DNA of 64,000 nt from DASXTW01 sp046726275 (GTDB taxonomy: Bacteria > Actinomycetota > UBA4738). The notes beneath the pieces were generated by a model. That model worked only from the letters and a program-made list of their open reading frames with translations. It was not told the origin of the DNA and made no database searches. The stretch lies in contig JBKPAF010000054.1 of the NCBI GenBank assembly GCA_046726275.1, forward strand, positions 1 to 64,000, in the 5' to 3' direction. Shown here one piece after another: positions 44,173-52,166 of the stretch. The position numbers were made by a program, and so were the translations under genes. The stretch's first letter is position 1, and each line of letters starts with the position of its first letter.

Positions 44173-45099
44173 ATGGACACACGCCCAGTCATTCCCATGG
44201 CCACAGTGCTTCTGCTCGCGGCTTGCTCCGGTGGCTCGGCACCGCACCGTCCTGACCCAACGGTGAAACCGAGGGCATCTTCCTTCACCGCGACAGGCAC
44301 GCGATCGGCCGTTACCCTACTGTCGGGCCGCATCGTCTTCGACAACTTCCACGACGTCTGGTCTATCAACGCTGACGGGACGGACCTTACCCGGCTCACC
44401 AAGTCACCCTGGCCCGAGTTCGACGCCACGTGGTCCCCGGACGGAACTCGGATCGCCTTTCGCTCCGAGCCCAAAGGGGATCAAGAGATCTGGCTCATGA
44501 ACGCAGACGGATCCGGACCTCACCGGCTGGCTCGTGGCCTCTCTCCGGCCTGGTCTCCCGACGGCTCGAAGATCGCGTACGCGAGCCCCGGGGACATCCC
44601 GTGTCCTCCCGGCCGAGGACTCCGGTGCACAGGGGTCTCGATCATGAACGCCGATGGCTCCGGCCGGCACCGCATACCGAACACCGACGGAGGCGAATAC
44701 CCCTCGTGGTCCCCCGACGGGGAACGGATCGCCTTCAACTCCAACCTCTCCGGCGATCATGTGATGTACATCGTCAACGTCGACGGTTCCGGGCTGGTGG
44801 ACCTCTCCAGCGTGGGAGAGGGATGGCAGGTCGACTGGTCCCCTGACGGTCGCTCCATCCTGTTCACCTCACATCGAGACCATCCGGACAACTACACAGA
44901 CATCTACGTGATGCGCCCGGACGGGTCGGGAGTGAAACGGCTGACACACAATCGCGGGTACACGCCCGCCTGGTCTCCAGATGGCAGCCACATCGTGTTC
45001 TCCGCCCCGGCGCTCTTCGTGATGCGAGCGGATGGCTCCGGCATCACTTCGCTACCGGTCGATGGAGTTGGGGAAACGTCCCTGCCGGACTGGCTGTAA
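44173..45099 (+). CDS. TolB/PD40-type beta-propeller lipoprotein
   Basis: 308 residues from the ATG at 44173, which has AGGGAGG directly upstream. Lipobox LLAAC. At least six PD40 repeats of the form WSPDGxxIAF: ATWSPDGTRIAFRS, PAWSPDGSKIAYAS, PSWSPDGERIAFNS, VDWSPDGRSILFTS, PAWSPDGSHIVFSA, alternating with MNADGSGxHRL segments. Extracytoplasmic propeller, probably a binding protein; partner unknown. It is the last gene before the inner tRNA-derived repeat. Confidence 0.88.
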   Translation: MDTRPVIPMATVLLLAACSGGSAPHRPDPTVKPRASSFTATGTRSAVTLLSGRIVFDNFHDVWSINADGTDLTRLTKSPWPEFDATWSPDGTRIAFRSEPKGDQEIWLMNADGSGPHRLARGLSPAWSPDGSKIAYASPGDIPCPPGRGLRCTGVSIMNADGSGRHRIPNTDGGEYPSWSPDGERIAFNSNLSGDHVMYIVNVDGSGLVDLSSVGEGWQVDWSPDGRSILFTSHRDHPDNYTDIYVMRPDGSGVKRLTHNRGYTPAWSPDGSHIVFSAPALFVMRADGSGITSLPVDGVGETSLPDWL

Positions 45100-45150
45100 T
45101 CTGCGGGATCTTGCGGGATCGGGGCCGGCCTGAGAGTGCGTCTGCGCTGG

Positions 45151-45196
45151 TAGTCCCAACGGGATTCGAACCCGTGTATTCACCTTGAGAGGGTGA
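45151..45196 (+). repeat. 46-bp copy of the tRNA-Glu 3' half (inner attachment-site remnant)
   Basis: Same orientation as the intact gene: 43 of the 45 bases at 45151-45195 equal 50011-50055. The match covers the acceptor 3' strand, T arm and anticodon arm with the CTC anticodon. The next base (45196) also differs, but pairs with the changed base at 45180, so the anticodon-stem closing pair is T-A here and C-G in the intact tRNA. The 5' half of a tRNA is absent. Reads as an att site brought by an integrating element. Confidence 0.8.
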
Positions 45197-45472
45197 TTCA
45201 GGGGTGCAGGCCAGAGGCTCGATAGCCTCCCTGACCGGGTCGCCGCCGTGCTTACGGGGCTTGTCGCGGGGGCATTCGGCCAATCGCTCGGACAGTCTCT
45301 TGCCTGCATCGACGGGGCGCGAGGCGTCCTTCACGCTGAGCGCCTCGCGACGAAGCCCACGGAATGTACGCCCGCACCACCTCGGGCCCCGATGCGGTGC
45401 TTCCCCCTGGCGGCCGGAATGCGTCGCCTGTAGGGTCGTCCGAGATCTGCTGATCGCGAGGATCGAGGGGGC
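45197..45472. other. intergenic region between tRNA-derived repeat and SulP gene
   Basis: About 275 bp with no supported gene. Minus-strand translation gives a hydrophilic segment (LSERLAECPRDKPRKHGG) that could be the eroded end of a mobile-element gene, but I cannot name it. A promoter for the SulP genes is expected near 45440-45470 (ATCGCGAGGATCGAGGGGGC precedes the GTG, with GAGGGG as ribosome-binding site). Confidence 0.3.
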
Positions 45473-47623
45473 GTGACCGAGCAGGGTGGAACCGGTCGGT
45501 GGCCGATGGTGCTGGTTGCCGGCGCGTTGATCGGTGTTGTCGAGGCGGTGTTCGCGGTCGCGTTCGCCTCGCTCGTCTTCGGCGGACGGATCAGCGACTA
45601 CCTGGCTGAGGGCATCAGCCTGTACCTGGGTGCCGCGGTCCTGACCCTTGTGATCCTCGCATGGCGCGCCGGGAAGAGGGGTATGGTCGGCAGCCTGCAG
45701 GCGACGGGTGCGGCGCTGCTCTCGATCGTTGCCGCCACGACCGGCCTCAGGGGGAGCCCCGAGACGGGCTTCCTCTCCGTCGTCGCCGCTACTGTGGTCG
45801 TGACGGTCCTCTGCGGGGTGGTGTTCCTCGTCCTGGGGGCGCGCCGACGCGGTGACCTGATCCGGTACATCCCTGTTCCGGTCGTCGGCGGATTCATCGC
45901 TGGGGCAGGGTGGCTGCTCCTGCAGGCCGGGGTCCACATCGCGATCGACAAGCCGCTCTTCTACACATACCTCGACGAAATCTTCGATGGCCGAGCTGTG
46001 CGCTTGTGGCTTCCCGCCGTGGCCTTCGGCGTGGTCCTGTTCCTCGCCGTGCGGATCGTGAGGAACCCCTTCGTGATCCCGGTGACGATCGGCATCGGGC
46101 TGGTGGGATTCGCGCTCGTGACGCGCGTGATGGGGGTGTCGATCGAAGAGGCTCGTGGGGGTGGATGGCTGTTGGGACCGTTCCAGCCGGCCATGCCCTG
46201 GAAGTCCTGGAGCGTCCCGGCGCTCGCCGGGGCTGACTGGATCGCCGTCGCGCGATCCTGGGCGGCGATCGTCGTCGCGGTGATCGTCGCCGCCCTTGTG
46301 ATGCTGTTCAACCTCGGTGGGACCGAGGTCGTCCTCGACCGGGATCTGGATACTGACGAGGAGCTCCGTGACGCAGGGCTGCTGAACGTCGTCTCGGGCG
46401 CTCTCGTGGGCGGAATCCCCGGCTTCCATGCCCTAAGCCTCACGTCCCTGGCGGCCCGTATGAACGTCGACGCGCGGCGGGCGGGCCTGGTCGCCGCCAC
46501 CGTCCCCCTGGCTGTGCTGCTGCTCGGTGCAACCGTCTTCGAGCGGATCCCCAGGATGATCGTCGGCGGGATGCTCGTGTTCCTGGGCCTGTCGTTCATC
46601 GCCGAATGGGTCTGGGAGCGGCGCAGGTTATTGCCCCGGATCGAATACGCCGTCGTCCTGGTGATCCTCACGGTGGTCGTGGTGAGGGGGTACTTGCCGG
46701 GGATCGTCGTCGGGCTCGTGCTCGCGGTGGGACTGTTCGCAGTCAGCTACGGCCGGGTCGACCTGGTGCGCGAGGTCACCTTCGGAGACGTCTACCGCAG
46801 CAATGTCGACCGCCCGCCCGCCGAACGCGAACGCCTCCGTGCCCTCGCAGACAGCGTCCAGATCCTGCGGGTAAGCGGACACGTGTTCTTCGGTTCCACG
46901 AACCGCCTGCTCGAGCGGATCCGGGCGAGAGTCGAGGGTGACTCTCCCCCCCGTTTCCTCGTGATCGACCTACGGCGCGTGACCGGCGTCGACGCCTCCG
47001 CGGCGGCCGCCCTCGCGAGGGCGGAACGACTGACCTCCGCCCAGGGCATCGAGATCGTGCTCACGGGGGCGTCTGAGGCAGTGCGCACAAGGCTCGAGCG
47101 CGGCGGCATCCTCGGCACCCAGGGCGTCGTCTCATTCGAGGCCGACCTGGATAGCGGCTTGCAGCGCTGCGAGGAGGCGCTGCTCGAGGGTGCCACGCCC
47201 GAGGACGACGGGGTCACGAGCCCGGACGGATTGCCTCCGGGGCTCGCCCCCTACCTCGACCGCGTGCCCTTGGCGGAGGGGACCGTCCTGCTCCATCAGG
47301 ACGAGCCACCGGGCGACGTCTATGTGCTTGCAGAGGGCCGCCTCGCCGTGGAGACCAGCACGCCCGAGGGTAAGCGCGTACGGGTGCGAACGCTCCGCCC
47401 CGGGGTCGTCGTTGGCGAGATCGCGCTGTATACGGGGGTGCCGCGCATCGCGGACGTCGTCGCAGAGACGCGGTGCGTGGTCCTCCGATGTTCGAGCGAG
47501 CAGATCGCACGGATCGAGGCCGAGGACCCTGATGTGGCCGCCGGGCTGCACCGTTGGCTCGCCGGCACGCTCGCAGACCGGCTGGACCACGCGACGCGCA
47601 CCCTCGACGCGCTGCTGGACTGA
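45473..47623 (+). CDS. SulP-family anion transporter with STAS and cyclic-nucleotide-binding domains (copy 1)
   Basis: 716 residues. A divergent SulP membrane domain (about 10-425) includes MLFNLGGTEVVLDRDLDT and GALVGGIPGFHALSLTSLAA. A STAS domain (about 461-560) has FLVIDLRRVTGVDASAAAAL, with D507 and S509 at the regulatory site. A CRP-type cyclic-nucleotide domain (about 585-700) has the phosphate-binding cassette GEIALYTGVPRIADVVAE with E649 and R658. The cassette keeps the Glu and Arg needed to bind cAMP. SulP proteins move sulfate, bicarbonate or organic anions; the ion is unknown. GTG start; second copy follows 14 bp later. Confidence 0.88.
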   Translation: MTEQGGTGRWPMVLVAGALIGVVEAVFAVAFASLVFGGRISDYLAEGISLYLGAAVLTLVILAWRAGKRGMVGSLQATGAALLSIVAATTGLRGSPETGFLSVVAATVVVTVLCGVVFLVLGARRRGDLIRYIPVPVVGGFIAGAGWLLLQAGVHIAIDKPLFYTYLDEIFDGRAVRLWLPAVAFGVVLFLAVRIVRNPFVIPVTIGIGLVGFALVTRVMGVSIEEARGGGWLLGPFQPAMPWKSWSVPALAGADWIAVARSWAAIVVAVIVAALVMLFNLGGTEVVLDRDLDTDEELRDAGLLNVVSGALVGGIPGFHALSLTSLAARMNVDARRAGLVAATVPLAVLLLGATVFERIPRMIVGGMLVFLGLSFIAEWVWERRRLLPRIEYAVVLVILTVVVVRGYLPGIVVGLVLAVGLFAVSYGRVDLVREVTFGDVYRSNVDRPPAERERLRALADSVQILRVSGHVFFGSTNRLLERIRARVEGDSPPRFLVIDLRRVTGVDASAAAALARAERLTSAQGIEIVLTGASEAVRTRLERGGILGTQGVVSFEADLDSGLQRCEEALLEGATPEDDGVTSPDGLPPGLAPYLDRVPLAEGTVLLHQDEPPGDVYVLAEGRLAVETSTPEGKRVRVRTLRPGVVVGEIALYTGVPRIADVVAETRCVVLRCSSEQIARIEAEDPDVAAGLHRWLAGTLADRLDHATRTLDALLD

Positions 47624-47637
47624 GGTTGCAGGGCATC

Positions 47638-49830
47638 GTGTCGACGCCGCGATCCGAGGGGTGGCCCACCACGATCGCCGCCGGCGTCATCATCGGCGCC
47701 GTCGAGACCGTGCTCGCCGTGGCGTTCGCCGCCTTCATATTCGGCGGGCTGCTCCAGGAGAACCTGCCCGACGGCATCGGGCTGTACCTTGCTGCCGCCG
47801 CCCTGACGGTCGCGACGTTCGCGTGGCGAGGGGGCCGCCGCGGCATCGTCGGGAGCGTGCAGGACGCCGCGGCAGCCGTGCTGGCGGGTGCGGCCTCTGC
47901 CGCCGCGGCGAAGGCCGCGCAACTTCAACAGGTCGCGGCTATCGTGAAACTGAAGGACTACGAGGCCCCCGACGTTTTCCTCACCGTGATCGCGGCGACG
48001 CTGGTGGTCACGGTGCTGTGCGGGGTGTTCTTCCTGGTGCTCGGATGGCGCCGGTGGGGGAACCTTATCCGGTTCGTACCGTACCCGGTCGTCGGCGGGT
48101 TCCTGGCCGGCACGGGCTGGCTCCTCCTCACGGGCGGGATCTACGTGGCCTCGCGCGTGCAGATCCACCTCAACAGAGTCGACGACCTGGCGCGCCCGTA
48201 CACCTTGGTGCGCTGGTTACCCGCCTTAGCCTTCGGGGTGATCCTCCTGCTCGCCGTGCGGATAGTGCGGAAGCCCCTGGTGATCCCGGTAATGATCGGC
48301 ATCGGGCTTGCGGTGTTCGTCTTGGTCGCCCTGGCGAACGGCTCGGGTCTCGACGAGCTCCGTGAGGGCAGGTGGTTGCTCGGGCCGTTCGAGACGACCA
48401 GGCTCTGGCAGCCCTGGACGCTGCGCGCGGTCACCGGCGCGGACTGGGGGACCGTGGTCGAATCGTGGCCGACGATCGCCACCGCCGTGTTCGTCGCCGC
48501 TTTGGCCCTGCTGTTCAATATCGGAGGGACCGAGCTCTTGCTGGATCGGGACCTGGACACCAACGTAGAGTTGCGCGATGCCGGCGTGCTGAACGTCGTG
48601 TCCGGGGCGCTCGGCGGGATCCCGGGGTACCACGCGCTCAGCCTCACCGCGCTGGCGGCGCGGATGAACGTCAACGCACGCCGCGCGGGCCTCATCGGCG
48701 CATTCGTCCCGTTGGCCGCCGTTGTGGCCGGCGCCTCGGTCGTCGAGCTGATCCCACGGATGATCGTAAGCGGCGTGCTCGTGTTCCTGGGGCTCGCCTT
48801 CATCGTCGAGTGGGTCTGGGACAAGCGGAAGATCCTCTCTCGGATCGAGTACCTCGGGGTCCTTGTGATCCTCGGCATGATCATCGCCCAGGGGTACCTC
48901 GCCGGCATTGTGGTCGGCCTGGTGCTCGCAGCCCTGCTGTTCGCGTTCAGCTACGGGCGGGTTGACCTCGTGCGACAGGTCTCGTTCGGAGATACGTACC
49001 ACAGCAACGTCGACCGCCCTCCCGCCGAGCGCGCGGCGCTGCGTGCACTGCGAGACCGCGTCCTGATCCTGCGCGTGAGCGGGTTCGTCTTCTTCGGCTC
49101 GACCGCCCGCTTGCTCGAGCTGACCCGGGCCAGGGTCGAGTCCTCATCACCGCGGTTCCTGGTGATCGACCTGCGCCGCGTTACCGGCATGGACGCCTCG
49201 GCCGTCGTCGCGTTCTCCAAGGCGATGCGCGTGGCCGGCTCACACGGATCCGAGCTGGTCGTCACGGGGGCTTCCGAACCGGTGCGCGCCGAGCTCGAGC
49301 GGGGCGGGGTGACCGAGCAGGGGGGGAGCCTCCGGTTCGAGCCCGACCTCGACCGGGGTCTGGAACGCTGCGAGGATGTGTTGCTCGCGGAGGAGGTGGC
49401 GGCTGTGGGCGAGCAGGTAGCCCGAGGCCGCGACGGGCTGCCCGCCGGCTTGGCCCCCTACATGGAGCGGGTAGTGGTGAGCGAGGGCTCGGTGGTGCTG
49501 CGGCAGGACGAGCCGTCCGGCGACCTCTACGTCCTCGCGGAAGGCCGGCTGGCGGTCGAGACAGTCACCCCCGAAGGCAGGCGCGTGCGACTCAGGATCC
49601 TCCGCCCGGGGGTTGTGGTTGGCGAGCTCGCGTTCTACACGGGTGCGCCGCGCACCGCAGACGTCGTGGCCCAGACGCCCTGTGTGGTCCTCCGGTGTTC
49701 ACGGGAGCAGATCGCGCGGATAGAGGCCGACGACCCCGTGGTAGCCATCGTCTTGCATCGCTGGTTCGCAGAGACGCTTGCGGGGCGGCTGAGCGAAACG
49801 ATGCACACGTTCGACTCGTTGCTCGATTAG
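47638..49830 (+). CDS. SulP-family anion transporter with STAS and cyclic-nucleotide-binding domains (copy 2)
   Basis: 730 residues, a tandem duplicate of the gene before it with the same domain order: SulP domain with MLFNIGGTE-type segment (LLFNIGGTELLLDRDLDT) and GALGGIPGYHALSLTALAA, STAS with FLVIDLRRVTGMDASAVVAF, and CNB with GELAFYTGAPRTADVVAQ. It has a longer Ala-rich loop after the second helix pair (LAGAASAAAAKAAQLQQVAA). GTG 47638 is taken as start; TTG 47626 is in frame. Two copies may form a heteromeric transporter. Confidence 0.88.
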   Translation: MSTPRSEGWPTTIAAGVIIGAVETVLAVAFAAFIFGGLLQENLPDGIGLYLAAAALTVATFAWRGGRRGIVGSVQDAAAAVLAGAASAAAAKAAQLQQVAAIVKLKDYEAPDVFLTVIAATLVVTVLCGVFFLVLGWRRWGNLIRFVPYPVVGGFLAGTGWLLLTGGIYVASRVQIHLNRVDDLARPYTLVRWLPALAFGVILLLAVRIVRKPLVIPVMIGIGLAVFVLVALANGSGLDELREGRWLLGPFETTRLWQPWTLRAVTGADWGTVVESWPTIATAVFVAALALLFNIGGTELLLDRDLDTNVELRDAGVLNVVSGALGGIPGYHALSLTALAARMNVNARRAGLIGAFVPLAAVVAGASVVELIPRMIVSGVLVFLGLAFIVEWVWDKRKILSRIEYLGVLVILGMIIAQGYLAGIVVGLVLAALLFAFSYGRVDLVRQVSFGDTYHSNVDRPPAERAALRALRDRVLILRVSGFVFFGSTARLLELTRARVESSSPRFLVIDLRRVTGMDASAVVAFSKAMRVAGSHGSELVVTGASEPVRAELERGGVTEQGGSLRFEPDLDRGLERCEDVLLAEEVAAVGEQVARGRDGLPAGLAPYMERVVVSEGSVVLRQDEPSGDLYVLAEGRLAVETVTPEGRRVRLRILRPGVVVGELAFYTGAPRTADVVAQTPCVVLRCSREQIARIEADDPVVAIVLHRWFAETLAGRLSETMHTFDSLLD

Positions 49831-49840
49831 GCCCGGTCCT

Positions 49841-49988
49841 TGTAGCGTTCCGGCCAGAGCACCGCTCCACCGGATGATCGAGCACTACTACGGCCGCCTG
49901 ATCGAGGTCCATGGACGCCGAGATCGCGGCACGGTTGGGAAGCTCCCCGCGATGGGACCAGGTGGGGACCAAGCGGACGGCCGGATAA
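49841..49988 (+). pseudogene. probable integrase (tyrosine recombinase) C-terminal remnant
   Basis: Around 49874 the frame gives HRMIEHYYGRLIE, like the ERHYG-type segment around the catalytic Tyr of actinobacterial tyrosine recombinases. A one-base shift near 49909 continues as MDAEIAARLGSSPRWDQVGT and stops at 49986-49988. The stop is 22 bp from the 3' end of tRNA-Glu, exactly where integrases of tRNA-targeting elements usually sit. The rest of the gene is missing, so this is a fragment. Confidence 0.5.
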
Positions 49989-50010
49989 CCCGCACTGCCT
50001 CTGACCTGTG

Positions 50011-50083
50011 TAGTCCCAACGGGATTCGAACCCGTGTCTCCACCTTGAGAGGGTGGTGTCCTAGGCCTCTAGACGATGGGACC
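50011..50083 (-). tRNA. tRNA-Glu (anticodon CTC)
   Basis: 73 nt on the minus strand beginning GGTCCCATCGTCTAGAGGCC. The acceptor stem is GGTCCCA/TGGGACT (one G-T), the anticodon stem CCACC/GGTGG around loop CTCTCAA (anticodon CTC), and the T arm GGGTTCGAATCCC. Discriminator A, CCA not encoded. The D arm with the TAGAGGCCTAGGA type sequence is that of tRNA-Glu. GATAAT at 50100-50105 (minus strand) is a plausible -10. Its 3' end is the insertion target of the accessory segments to the left. Confidence 0.93.
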
Positions 50084-50168
50084 GTTTCGGGCGAGGCAGA
50101 TTATCGCAAGCGCCCGGAGGACCGACCGGATCAAGCACGTTTCCGCTCGTGCCGATACCCTGTGTGAA

Positions 50169-50849
50169 GTGCCTTCCGAGTTTACCGATCTTGCCCGCGG
50201 CCAATGGGGACACATCCGGTCCATGGCACGCCAGTTGCTGCCAGGGGTTGCGCTTCCCGGATTGATCTATCTGAGCGTCTCCAGGCACGTGCCTGTATTG
50301 GTTGCGTTGGCTGCGGCCTCCTCTGTCCCTGTACTGGACATGGTCTGGCGCCTGTTGCAAGGCAAGAGGCCCACATGGGCGGGCACGGTGTTCATCGTCG
50401 CGGCTGGGATCTCCGTCACACTGGCGATCGTCCTGGACTCGCCCTTCTTCATCCTCGTCAAGGGTGCGGCGATGAGCGCTATCCTGGGGCTCGCCTTCGC
50501 CATCTCGGCTCTGATCCGTCGCCCGCTCACCCGTACCCTTGCTCTCCGGCTGTCCTCGGATCATCCCGAGAGCCGGCGTCACCTGGCCGAGCGATGGCGG
50601 CATCCCAAGGCCCACGCGGTCTTTTGCACGCTCTCGGTGGCATGGGGCGCCCTGCTCCTGGCCATGGCAGGCCAACAGGCTGCCTTGGCTGTCACGGTTT
50701 CACCGGGCATGGTCATGGCGGTCGACGGGCCCGCCCACGCCGTCCTAACCGTCCTCGGTGTGGTGTGGAGCATCCTGTACGTTCGCCGCATCCAGCTCCG
50801 CCATCCTGACCTGGGCCTCCTTCCCGTTCGAGCCCGGACCACCGCCTAA
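50169..50849 (+). CDS. VC0807-like membrane protein
   Basis: About 226 residues with five or six membrane helices, an internal pattern typical of the VC0807 family: HVPVLVALAAASSVPVLDMV, TVFIVAAGISVTLAIVLDSP, RRPLTRTLALRLSSDHPESR, HPKAHAVFCTLSVAWGALLL. Function unknown; sometimes annotated as intracellular septation-like. The start is uncertain: GTG 50169, or ATG 50223. Lies on the core side of tRNA-Glu. Confidence 0.7.
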   Translation: MPSEFTDLARGQWGHIRSMARQLLPGVALPGLIYLSVSRHVPVLVALAAASSVPVLDMVWRLLQGKRPTWAGTVFIVAAGISVTLAIVLDSPFFILVKGAAMSAILGLAFAISALIRRPLTRTLALRLSSDHPESRRHLAERWRHPKAHAVFCTLSVAWGALLLAMAGQQAALAVTVSPGMVMAVDGPAHAVLTVLGVVWSILYVRRIQLRHPDLGLLPVRARTTA

Positions 50850-50988
50850 AGAATTCCTCCGGGACTTGCCGTGGCCGGTGAGGGCCGGGCAGGATAGCCG
50901 GCCGGGCCCGGACAGTCCCGCCGTCGCAGCCGTACCCCGCGGCAAGGACCTCCTGGCCGTCACGCGCTGACATTGGAGAGGAGAGGGG

Positions 50989-52152
50989 ATGGCTCAGACA
51001 AGAACCACTACGCCGTTCGACATGACCATGGTGCAGCGGGGGGCCCGGCTGCGCCGATCGCCGTTCTTCGAGGCGACCCAGCGGTACGGCCCCAAGGGCT
51101 TCACGGTCTACAACCACACCCTGTTCCCGATCAACTTCGACGACTTCGAGGCGGAGTACTGGCACCTCCTCGAGCACGTGACGCTGTGGGACGTGGCCGT
51201 GGAGCGCAATGTGGAGGTCTCGGGGCCGGACGGATTTCGGTTCGCCCAGCTCCTCACGTGCCGCGACCTGTCGAAGTGCCAGGTCGGCCAAGGCAAGTAC
51301 GTGCTCGTCACGTCGCCGGACGGCGGCATCGTGAACGATCCCGTGATGCTCCGCATCGATGAAAACACGTTCTGGTTCGCCCTGGCCGACTCCGACGTGT
51401 ACCTGTACGCGATGGGCCTGGCCGCCCAGGCCGGTCTGGAAGTGCGCATCACCGAGCCTGAGGCGTACCCCATCCAGGTCCAGGGTCCGAAATCGAAGGA
51501 GCTGATGGCGGACCTGTTCGGGGACGAGGTGACCTCTCTCAAGTACTACTTCTTCGCCCGGACGGACCTCGACGGCATCCCGGTGATCGTGACACGGACG
51601 GGATGGACCTCCGAGGTCGGGTATGAGGTGTACCTGCTCGACCGCTCGCGAGGCAGCGACCTGTGGGAGCGTCTCATGGAGGCCGGGCGTCCGTACGACA
51701 TCTGGCCGACCGGCCCCTCGGACATCCGCCGAATCGAGGGCGGCATCTTCAACTGGGGCGCCGACATGGACTACTCGAACAACCCATTCGAGATGGGCCT
51801 CGACCGGCTGGTGGATCTCGACATCGAGCTTCCGTTCATGGGCAAAGAGGCCCTTCGCCGGATCAAGGCGGAGGGAGTCCGCCGGAAGATCGTGGGCGTG
51901 GAGATCGCCGGCGAGCGCCTGGAGATGAATCAGACGAAGTGGCCCGTGGAGGCGGAAGGACGGGCCGTGGGCGCGGTGACGTCCGCGATCCATTCCCCTC
52001 GCCTGGAGAAGAACATCGGCTACGCGTGGGTGCCCTTCGACCTCGCATCCCAGGGAACCGAGCTCACGGTGAGGACTCCAGACGGCACGCGGAGCGCCTC
52101 GGTCGTTCCGATGCCGTTCGTGGATCCAGGGAAGAAGATCCCGAAGTCCTGA
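50989..52152 (+). CDS. aminomethyltransferase-family protein, DmdA-like
   Basis: 387 residues of the GcvT fold. The N-terminal part (RLRRSPFFEATQRYGPKGFT, VYNHTLFPINFDDFEAEYWH, VERNVEVSGPDGFRFAQLLT and RDLSKCQVGQGKY) resembles DMSP demethylase DmdA more than glycine-cleavage GcvT, as do IQVQGPKSKELMADLFGDEV and FNWGADMDYSNNPFEMGLD. These enzymes move a one-carbon group to tetrahydrofolate. The substrate in this organism is open: DMSP, or another methylated compound used by DmdA-like paralogues. ATG with a long purine-rich ribosome-binding site (GGAGAGGAGAGGGG). No gcvH or gcvP nearby. Confidence 0.75.
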   Translation: MAQTRTTTPFDMTMVQRGARLRRSPFFEATQRYGPKGFTVYNHTLFPINFDDFEAEYWHLLEHVTLWDVAVERNVEVSGPDGFRFAQLLTCRDLSKCQVGQGKYVLVTSPDGGIVNDPVMLRIDENTFWFALADSDVYLYAMGLAAQAGLEVRITEPEAYPIQVQGPKSKELMADLFGDEVTSLKYYFFARTDLDGIPVIVTRTGWTSEVGYEVYLLDRSRGSDLWERLMEAGRPYDIWPTGPSDIRRIEGGIFNWGADMDYSNNPFEMGLDRLVDLDIELPFMGKEALRRIKAEGVRRKIVGVEIAGERLEMNQTKWPVEAEGRAVGAVTSAIHSPRLEKNIGYAWVPFDLASQGTELTVRTPDGTRSASVVPMPFVDPGKKIPKS

Positions 52153-52166
52153 GAGGTCGGGTCGGC

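Noticed and set aside
45044..46429. 461-codon minus-strand open frame
   Set aside because: Asp/His/Arg-rich shadow of the SulP gene. Its GSNPVGTT segment is just translation of the tRNA-derived repeat.
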